36,991 nt of DNA, from positions 1-36,991 of the forward strand of contig JAGQQW010000023.1 of assembly GCA_020426005.1 (NCBI GenBank). Direction: 5' to 3'. A program made the position numbers and the translations under genes. Origin of the DNA: Planctomycetota bacterium. Its GTDB lineage: Bacteria > Planctomycetota > UBA1135 > GCA-002748355. A model generated the notes under the pieces. That model made no database searches, was not told where the DNA came from, and worked only from the letters and a program-made list of their open reading frames with translations. Shown one piece after another: positions 31,774 through 36,991 of the stretch (within the stretch, counting starts at the first letter, position 1; the number at the start of each line of letters is the position of its first letter).

Positions 31774-32991
31774 TCAACCTTTGACGCAGACGACCTGTCG
31801 TAACGTGTGCACGATCTCGACGAGATCCTGCTGCGCTTCCATGACCTTGTCGATCGGCTTGTAGGCCCCCGGCGTCTCGTCGAGGACCCCTTGATCCTTG
31901 CGGCATTCGACGTGCGCGGTCGCGAGGGCGTGGTCTTCGAGAGTGAAGACCTTCTTCGCCTGGCTCCGCGACATCACGCGTCCGGCACCGTGGCTGCAGC
32001 TCTCGAAGCTCTCGGCGTTGCCGAGTCCTCGCACGATGAACGACTGCGCGCCCATCGACCCGGGGATGATCCCGAGCTGGCCGGCACGCGCGCTGACCGC
32101 GCCCTTTCGAGTCACGAAGACCTCTTCACCGTAGTGCGTCTCCTTGTTGACGTAGTTGTGGTGACAGTTGACCGCCTGCTCGTCGACCGTGAACTGCGGG
32201 AGACCGCAGGTTCGAAGTGCCGCGAGCGTCTGTTGCATCATGAGTTCCCGGTTCTGGCGTGCGTATTCCTGAGCCCAGCTGACCGCGAAGACGTAGTCGT
32301 CGAAGTAGCGAGTCCCTTCTTGGAAGTAGCTGAGGTTGGTGTCCGGAAGGTTCTTGACGTGGACCTTCATGTCCTTCTTCGCGAGCTCGATGAAGTACGA
32401 ACCGATTCGGTTCCCCACGCCACGGCTTCCCGAGTGCAGCATGACCCAGACGCGCTGGTCGTCATCGATGCAGACCTCGAGGAAGTGGTTCCCGCCGCCG
32501 AGCGTTCCGAGCTGACCCGACGTGCGACCGCGATCGAGCCTGGGGTGGTCGATGCAGATGCGCTTGTAGTCCGCTTCCATCGCTGCCCACGCCTTGCCGT
32601 TGTCGTCGGGAACGTCATTCCACGAGCCCTTGTCGCCGCGTCCACCGCCGTTGGTCCGACCGTGTGGCACGGCCGCCTCGATCGCCGAGCGAACGTGGCC
32701 GAGGTCGTCGGGCAACTGCGAAGCGGTCAAGCTCGTGCGGACGGCCATCATCCCGCAGCCGATGTCGACACCGACGGCTGCCGGGATGACGGCGGCCTTC
32801 GTCGGAATGACGCTGCCGACCGTAGCGCCGATTCCCCAGTGGACGTCGGGCATGGCCGCGACCCACTTGTGGATGATCGGGAGCGAGGCGACGTTCTTCA
32901 GTTGGCGCAGGGCGCTGTCGTCGATCGCGACCCCGCGAACCCACGCCTTGATCGGGACGCCGTCGGTTTGGTACTGGAGGTATCGAGTCAT
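31774..32991 (-). CDS. rtcB: RNA-splicing ligase RtcB
   Basis: RtcB joins RNA ends bearing 2',3'-cyclic or 3'-phosphate to 5'-OH ends, using GTP and manganese, to repair or splice RNA. The 405-residue protein has all the metal-site motifs: GVDIGCGM (C79), GTLGGGNHFLEV (H168), HSGSRGVGNRI (H186), NCHHNY (H277/278) and SCSHGAGRVMSR with the guanylylated histidine H334. ATG 32991 gives an N-terminus that lines up well with E. coli RtcB (YLQYQTDGVPIKAWVRGV); a TTG four codons upstream is less likely. A near-consensus sigma54 element sits only 13 nt upstream (see separate entry). Confidence 0.96.
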   Translation of the reverse strand: MTRYLQYQTDGVPIKAWVRGVAIDDSALRQLKNVASLPIIHKWVAAMPDVHWGIGATVGSVIPTKAAVIPAAVGVDIGCGMMAVRTSLTASQLPDDLGHVRSAIEAAVPHGRTNGGGRGDKGSWNDVPDDNGKAWAAMEADYKRICIDHPRLDRGRTSGQLGTLGGGNHFLEVCIDDDQRVWVMLHSGSRGVGNRIGSYFIELAKKDMKVHVKNLPDTNLSYFQEGTRYFDDYVFAVSWAQEYARQNRELMMQQTLAALRTCGLPQFTVDEQAVNCHHNYVNKETHYGEEVFVTRKGAVSARAGQLGIIPGSMGAQSFIVRGLGNAESFESCSHGAGRVMSRSQAKKVFTLEDHALATAHVECRKDQGVLDETPGAYKPIDKVMEAQQDLVEIVHTLRQVVCVKG

Positions 32992-33003
32992 GGTGGGCTT
33001 CAA

Positions 33004-33019
33004 AGCGACCGGCGTGCCA
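33004..33019 (-). promoter_or_regulatory. Near-consensus sigma54 (-24/-12) element upstream of rtcB
   Basis: The minus strand reads TGGCACGCCGGTCGCT, matching the sigma54 consensus TGGCAC-N5-TTGCT with one difference (C for the second T of the -12 box) and the correct 10-nt spacing between the -24 GG and -12 GC. E. coli rtcBA is sigma54-dependent (RtcR), so the context is right. Against it: transcription would begin about 2 nt before the rtcB ATG, giving a nearly leaderless mRNA. Confidence 0.5.
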
Positions 33020-33062
33020 CTCGGGTGGAATTCGGCTGGATCCGTCCCAAGCTCTTGATATT

Positions 33063-33101
33063 AAAAAGGTTGCAGATCTCGGTGAATCGCTGCCGTGAAC
33101 C
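33063..33101 (-). terminator. Candidate terminator between the Ser/Thr kinase and rtcB
   Basis: On the minus strand an arm GGTT-cacg-GCAG (33101-33090) pairs with CTGCAACC (33075-33068) across a 14-nt loop with a 4-nt bulge, followed directly by five T. It lies 134 nt after the kinase stop and upstream of the sigma54 element, the right place to end the kinase transcript. Confidence 0.45.
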
Positions 33102-33119
33102 AAGTAGTCGCTGGATCGG

Positions 33120-33138
33120 ATCTCCTGAGATAGGAGAT
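33120..33138. promoter_or_regulatory. Perfect dyad about 100 bp upstream of the rtcB promoter element
   Basis: ATCTCCT (33120-33126) and AGGAGAT (33132-33138) are perfect 7-bp arms around a 5-nt spacer. The distance to the sigma54 element (about 100-115 bp upstream of the -24) suits an enhancer-binding site for a sigma54 activator, but it could also be an RNA stem at the 3' end of the kinase mRNA. Confidence 0.35.
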
Positions 33139-33234
33139 TATCGCAGAGGCTAGTGTTCCCCGTCAGGAGAGGAGTTCGTTGCATTTGTCGGGGCGGATCG
33201 ACACCCCTCGCTGCGTTGCACTCCCTCGCCAGAT

Positions 33235-36231
33235 CTAGCGTCGTTTCGGATCCGGCGTAGGAATCGCAGCCGACGATGCCAACGCCTTCGCCAAGGATTC
33301 ACGGGCGGCGCGCCACGAAGCGCTGCCGACCGAAACGCCTGCCTCGAGGGTCTGTGACCAGCGTTCGTAGGCGGCTCGGCGTTGGTCACGCGTGAGACGG
33401 CTGGCCTCCACGGCCTCGACCGCGGTGTTCAGCCGCTGAGCCAACGCCTCGAAATCGGCCGTCTCTTCGAGCAGCACATCGAGCGGAAAGCCGCCCCACT
33501 CGATCGCCTGTGTCGCGAGCATTCCGAAGTACTCGTTCTCGTCGCTTGGATGTTCGACCAAGCGCTGGGCCATCGTGAGGGCTTCGTCGACATAGCCGCT
33601 GTGGTACGCGGACGCGAACCGGGCGAGCCGGGCCATGTCCTGAACGTCGAGTGCCGCGGGTTCGCCGGATGCCGCACTGCGGAGCACGGTCACGGCGCGC
33701 TCGAATGCGATTCCGGTGGCGCTACCGAGGGGGACCGATGGTTCGTCGTCGTCCGGTGCTCCGGATAGGTGACGGTTGAGGACCCGATAGGCGATCAGGA
33801 ACGCGTAGTAGGAGAGCGCTTCCGGTGTGCGGTATTCACGGCATGCGCGCTCGAGGAGGTTCCATGCCTCCCGTCGGCTACCGAGCGCGCGAGCACATCG
33901 GGCGCGCACGACGAGTGCTTCGGCAACCACGATGCGGATGTTGGCCTTGTGCGCGTCGGAGTAGAGGTCGCGTGCCCTACGATCGAGCTCTTCGATCTCT
34001 GTTTCGAACTGCTCGAGTTCTTCGCCGACGAGGGGTTCGGCTTCTTCGCAGTACGGCGTGCGCAGCCAATCGACCTGCAACAAGAAGCTACGCAGAGCGA
34101 GGTCGCGCATCTGGCGCTTCTGAACCTTGTCGATGCCTTCCGTCAACAGCGTTCTCGCGCGCTCCAGGTCTCCGCTTCTCCTTGCCGTATCGGCGCCGAA
34201 GATCCAATAGGCATGGCTCTTGTCGAGGAGCGGCCTGGCGGATTCCCATACCTGCCAAAACTCCTTCTCGTGACCGAGGTCGCGAGCGATCTGGAGTCGC
34301 GATCCTGCAAGGAATGCTCGGAGGTGATCCGGTGCGTCGGGGCCCACGAGTTCGCGTGCTTCGGCGAGAAGTCTGCGAGCGTCCTCGTAGCCGAGCGTGG
34401 CGGCGAGCCGTGCCCTTGTGCAGAGCGCGAACGGCCGCATCAGCTTCGATCCTAGGAGTGGACCGAGTTCGAGGAATGCTGCACGTTCTTCGGAGAGTTC
34501 TTCGAGAATTGCCGCACGGGCGAACTGCACTGCAAGGCCTTCGGGGCCCGTCGTGGATGCGCCGCGAAGTTCGGAATCGGCCAGCTGCAACGGCTGGTCG
34601 TTGAGTCGGAGCTGGAGCACGACGAAGAGGCGATCGGTTGCACCGCCGTCCGTGGGGCATGCTGCGAGACGGGACGCCACGTCGGCTCCACTCTCGATTG
34701 CGTCCCGGACGCATGCGGTTCGTGGATAACGAGCCGAGAGGTCGACATCGAGATCGATGATCTTGGTCGTGTGTTCTAGGGCTTCCCATGCGGCCACCGC
34801 GATGCGGGCGCGAGGGTCACGCAAGTGACGGAGCTGTTGAACGAGTGGCGTTGTCACGCTCGGATTCGCGTGCACGACCGAATGCTGGAGTGCGAGAGTG
34901 AGCACGCGCAAATTCGCTTCGTCGCGCAGCCGCGTCGTGAGTTCTCGAGGCGCTGCGTCCTCGCTTCTCGCATTGAGCTGCTCGAGTCGTGTCGTCGCGT
35001 CCGTGAGATCTGGACCCGCCAACCCGGCTTCGATCTGAGCGATTTCGAAGTTTCGGCGATCGGCTTCGCGCATCCGCGAATGCACGAGGATGATACTCAT
35101 CGTGATCAAGAGGCCAGCAACTGCGGTTATCGTCAACGACAGCGCGGGGCGACGGCGAGCACGCCTCCAGATCCGACCCACGACGCCGACGGGCTTGGAC
35201 TCGATCGGTTCGCCGCGCAGGAATCGCTCGAGCTCATCCGCCATCGCACCTGCGCTGACGAATCGATCCGTCGGCGACTTCTGGAGGGCGCGGAGGACGA
35301 TGGTCTCCAGGTCGCTGTGAATCGAGGGTAGCGAGAGGCGCTTGGGTTCGTCGTATAGGACCTCTCGCAACAACCGAATCTGGTTGTCGTTCCAGAACGG
35401 TGGATTGCCGTTGAGTGTTTCGTAGAGCGTGGCGCCGAGGCCGTAGACATCGACACGCGGATCGAACGTCGGCGCGCGCTCGCGCAGCATCTCGGGCGCC
35501 ATGTACGCCAACGTGCCGGGAGCAGCGTGCCCTTGGGTCAACTGTGTCGTTCTTGTCGCGAGTCTCGCGAGTCCGAAATCGACGACGTAGGGCGTGTCGG
35601 ATGCCAGGAGCACGTTGGCGGGCTTCATGTCGCGATGAAGGACGCCGACCTCGTGCGCGGCTTGGAGTGCTCGGGCGATTGCGAGGCCGATCTTGGCCGT
35701 GCGGATCGGATCGAGCGGAAGCGCCTGCTGATCGAGTGGCAGGCCGCGCACGAGCTTCATCGCGATGAAGGTGCGCTCGCCGTCCTGCCCGGTCGCGTAC
35801 ACCGGAACGATGTTTTCGTGCTCGAGAGCCGCGGTGATGAGCGCTTCGCGCTGCATGCGCGTGCGCCCCGCGGCGGAATCCGAAAGGTCTTCGCGCAGGA
35901 TCTTGAGCGCGACTTCGCGATTCAACGAGAGTTGGCGGGCACGGTAGACCTTGCCCATTCCTCCGCTGCCGATCTCTTCGAGAATCTCGAAGTCCCCGAC
36001 ACGGCGATTCTCGATGCCGCGCGGCTGGTTTCCACCGCCGTCGATGTCGTCGCCGAGGAGGTCGTCCTTCGAATGCGCCGATCCGAGGACTTCGCGCTCA
36101 CGGGCGACGACCCGAGAGACGCGTGCGCGCAGGTGGGGAGCGTGGGCGCACAGGGCTTCGATGTCCGGCTCGCGTCCCTCGAGGAGTTCGGAGAAACACT
36201 CCTCGAGGATGCGGGCAACCTCGCTCTCCAT
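33235..36231 (-). CDS. Transmembrane Hanks-type Ser/Thr protein kinase with helical-repeat C-terminus
   Basis: 998 residues. The kinase domain (79-340) is complete: glycine loop IGSGGMGKVY (88-97), VALK (K110), E129, HRDMKPANVLL (D201), DFGLA (D218), activation segment and APE (MAPEML), then DVYGLGATLYETLNGNPPFW. A basic stretch RRARRRP precedes one membrane helix (363-384, ALSLTITAVAGLLITMSIIL). The remaining ~600 residues, probably outside the cytoplasm, are helix-rich and TPR-like. The N-terminal 50 residues (ILEECFSELLEGREPDIEAL) resemble those of planctomycete kinases. The ATG is 7 nt after the stop of the small upstream gene, implying co-transcription. Substrate and signal are unknown. 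Confidence 0.95.
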   Translation of the reverse strand: MESEVARILEECFSELLEGREPDIEALCAHAPHLRARVSRVVAREREVLGSAHSKDDLLGDDIDGGGNQPRGIENRRVGDFEILEEIGSGGMGKVYRARQLSLNREVALKILREDLSDSAAGRTRMQREALITAALEHENIVPVYATGQDGERTFIAMKLVRGLPLDQQALPLDPIRTAKIGLAIARALQAAHEVGVLHRDMKPANVLLASDTPYVVDFGLARLATRTTQLTQGHAAPGTLAYMAPEMLRERAPTFDPRVDVYGLGATLYETLNGNPPFWNDNQIRLLREVLYDEPKRLSLPSIHSDLETIVLRALQKSPTDRFVSAGAMADELERFLRGEPIESKPVGVVGRIWRRARRRPALSLTITAVAGLLITMSIILVHSRMREADRRNFEIAQIEAGLAGPDLTDATTRLEQLNARSEDAAPRELTTRLRDEANLRVLTLALQHSVVHANPSVTTPLVQQLRHLRDPRARIAVAAWEALEHTTKIIDLDVDLSARYPRTACVRDAIESGADVASRLAACPTDGGATDRLFVVLQLRLNDQPLQLADSELRGASTTGPEGLAVQFARAAILEELSEERAAFLELGPLLGSKLMRPFALCTRARLAATLGYEDARRLLAEARELVGPDAPDHLRAFLAGSRLQIARDLGHEKEFWQVWESARPLLDKSHAYWIFGADTARRSGDLERARTLLTEGIDKVQKRQMRDLALRSFLLQVDWLRTPYCEEAEPLVGEELEQFETEIEELDRRARDLYSDAHKANIRIVVAEALVVRARCARALGSRREAWNLLERACREYRTPEALSYYAFLIAYRVLNRHLSGAPDDDEPSVPLGSATGIAFERAVTVLRSAASGEPAALDVQDMARLARFASAYHSGYVDEALTMAQRLVEHPSDENEYFGMLATQAIEWGGFPLDVLLEETADFEALAQRLNTAVEAVEASRLTRDQRRAAYERWSQTLEAGVSVGSASWRAARESLAKALASSAAIPTPDPKRR

Positions 36232-36238
36232 CGAGGGA

Positions 36239-36616
36239 TCAGTCCTTGATCGGCGCCTTGTTTTCGATCGGGTAGGTCACGATGCCGCCCGGGCCGCCCC
36301 AGTTGTAGTAGGGAGTCAGCGGCTCGTTCTTGGGATCGAGGATGTATCCGAGGGGAAGTAGTGTGTGCTCGGACAGATCGGAGACGATGGTCGATGGAAT
36401 CGCGAAGGTAGGAAAGGTCGATCCATAAGACCCTGGAAGCTGATCGAGGATCAAGAACGGTGCGCACGGCCCCTTGGTGCAGGCCCACACGAGGCGAGCC
36501 GATGTCGTCGCATCTTTCATCGGGACAGTCATGATCGTCCCGGCTTCGGCGACGTGGATCGCCGAGAAGAGAGCCGTCGGGAACCACGTCGGAACCCCTT
36601 GGGCCAGAAACTTCAC
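36239..36616 (-). CDS. Hypothetical protein, 5' end uncertain or cut by the AT-rich junction
   Basis: The frame encodes at least 125 residues from GTG 36616 to the stop 7 nt before the kinase ATG. It contains VWACTKGPCAPFLILDQLPG and a Pro/Gly-rich end (TPYYNWGGPGGIVTYPIEN). I recognise no domain; there is no signal peptide in this part. The frame stays open upstream to 36712, with a basic Lys/Ile stretch near 36658-36690, but contains no ATG, and the base composition changes sharply there. The true start was probably lost at the junction with the AT-rich tail. The close spacing suggests an operon with the kinase. Confidence 0.6.
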   Translation of the reverse strand: MKFLAQGVPTWFPTALFSAIHVAEAGTIMTVPMKDATTSARLVWACTKGPCAPFLILDQLPGSYGSTFPTFAIPSTIVSDLSEHTLLPLGYILDPKNEPLTPYYNWGGPGGIVTYPIENKAPIKD

Positions 36617-36689
36617 CGGGTCGTCGATGGACTTGAGGCTGCGGCGCCGAATCCGGAACGGGATCTTGATCTTGATCTTCTTCTTCCCC

Positions 36690-36991
36690 TCAAATATTTC
36701 AATATTCTCAATTTAATTTAACAAAAATTACTATGTGAATTTTCATGTGAGTTTGATTTTTTATTCCTGGATTTTCTTGATTTAGATTTAGGACCTTTTC
36801 ATTTTTTTTTTGGTTTAAGAATTTTAAATTCGAACTTTTTTCTTCTTCAAAAAAATGAGCTATATTTGGTATATTAGCGAAAAAAACTTCATCGAAAATT
36901 CTTTTATTTTTTCTGCATATTTCGCAATTTACTATAAGTTTTAAACAATCTAAGCAATTTTGAGTTTCTTCCTCTTCTTTATGTGATGAAT
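36690..36991. other. AT-rich tail with foreign composition (probable chimeric join or horizontally acquired end)
   Basis: From about 36690 the base composition switches abruptly from GC-rich to strongly AT-rich (homopolymer runs such as nine or ten T, many TTT/AAA). The switch falls in a low-complexity stretch of repeated ATCTTG/TTC units, the sort of place where assemblies misjoin. All codons in the open frame here favour A/T at every position, unlike the rest of the window. Confidence 0.75.
36708..36991 (-). CDS. Partial low-GC coding frame with two CxxC motifs, 5' end off the window
   Basis: Minus-strand frame, codons starting at 36989, open for 93 codons and ending in TGA at 36708-36710. 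In DNA this AT-rich an open run this long is very unlikely by chance, so it is probably the 3' end of a real gene. The peptide is Lys/Asn/Glu/Ile-rich and contains CLDCLKLIVNCEICRKNK, i.e. C-x2-C-x6-C-x2-C, a possible zinc-binding knuckle. It ends with IHIVIFVKLN. Codons are ATA, TTA, AAA and AAT-heavy. I recognise no family. It probably belongs to another, low-GC organism. Confidence 0.5.
   Translation of the reverse strand, partial: SSHKEEEETQNCLDCLKLIVNCEICRKNKRIFDEVFFANIPNIAHFFEEEKSSNLKFLNQKKNEKVLNLNQENPGIKNQTHMKIHIVIFVKLN

Noticed and set aside
33061..33234. Possible tRNA-like or Y-RNA-like gene next to rtcBA
   Set aside because: I looked for acceptor, anticodon and T-arm pairings on both strands and found only a terminator-type hairpin and one dyad; no cloverleaf could be formed by eye.
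36617..36712. Open extension of the hypothetical gene into the Lys/Ile-rich stretch
   Set aside because: It has no ATG or GTG start and crosses the composition break, so the residues there cannot be trusted as part of the native protein.
1..36991. CRISPR arrays, insertion sequences, rRNA or tRNA genes
   Set aside because: No regularly spaced repeats, transposase motifs, terminal inverted repeats or rRNA/tRNA sequences were recognised on reading the window.

Overview
The window is about 36.7 kb of high-GC bacterial DNA followed by about 300 bases of very AT-rich DNA at the right end. Gene content suggests a flagellated member of the Planctomycetota: a HEAT/VWA secreted protein, a 998-residue Hanks-type Ser/Thr kinase with a C-terminal helical-repeat region, and an rtcBA pair beside a full set of flagellar basal-body genes. 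This phylum call is inferred from gene style and is not proven by any marker gene in the window.

Left end (1-3133): the 5' part of rdgB (dITP/XTP pyrophosphatase) and rph (RNase PH) lie on the minus strand, with a divergent secreted HEAT/VWA protein. Filament block (3166-8741, minus): three tandem short flagellins (274 aa each), then fliD, fliS and a FliT-like chaperone. Each flagellin is followed by its own long stem-loop.

Regulatory and TPR block (9249-18074, plus): a sigma54-dependent NtrC-type activator, a sensorless histidine kinase, a response regulator with an unrecognised C-terminal half, then three exported or membrane-anchored helical-repeat proteins of unknown function, then a second (PAS) histidine kinase and a second NtrC-type activator. 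Most junctions from 11475 on are overlaps of 4 nt or gaps of a few nt, so this looks like one transcription unit leading into the structural genes.

Basal body and motor (18179-29410, plus): flgB, flgC, fliE, fliF, fliG, fliH, fliI, fliJ and a MotE-like gene, many joined by ATGA overlaps; then motA, two different motB-type genes, fliL, fliM and fliN. The FliM N-terminus keeps the CheY-binding type motif, so the motor is probably under chemotaxis control. MotA looks like the PomA/MotP (sodium) type. Hook genes and the FlhAB-FliPQR export core are not in the window.

Right block (29435-36616, minus): in transcription order, a 5'-truncated gene, the Ser/Thr kinase, a likely terminator, a near-consensus sigma54 element, rtcB, rtcA, a small membrane protein and a helix-turn-helix/PTS EIIA-like fusion. 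The last ~300 bases are AT-rich, use a different codon style and carry an open partial reading frame with paired CxxC motifs; this looks like foreign sequence or an assembly chimera.
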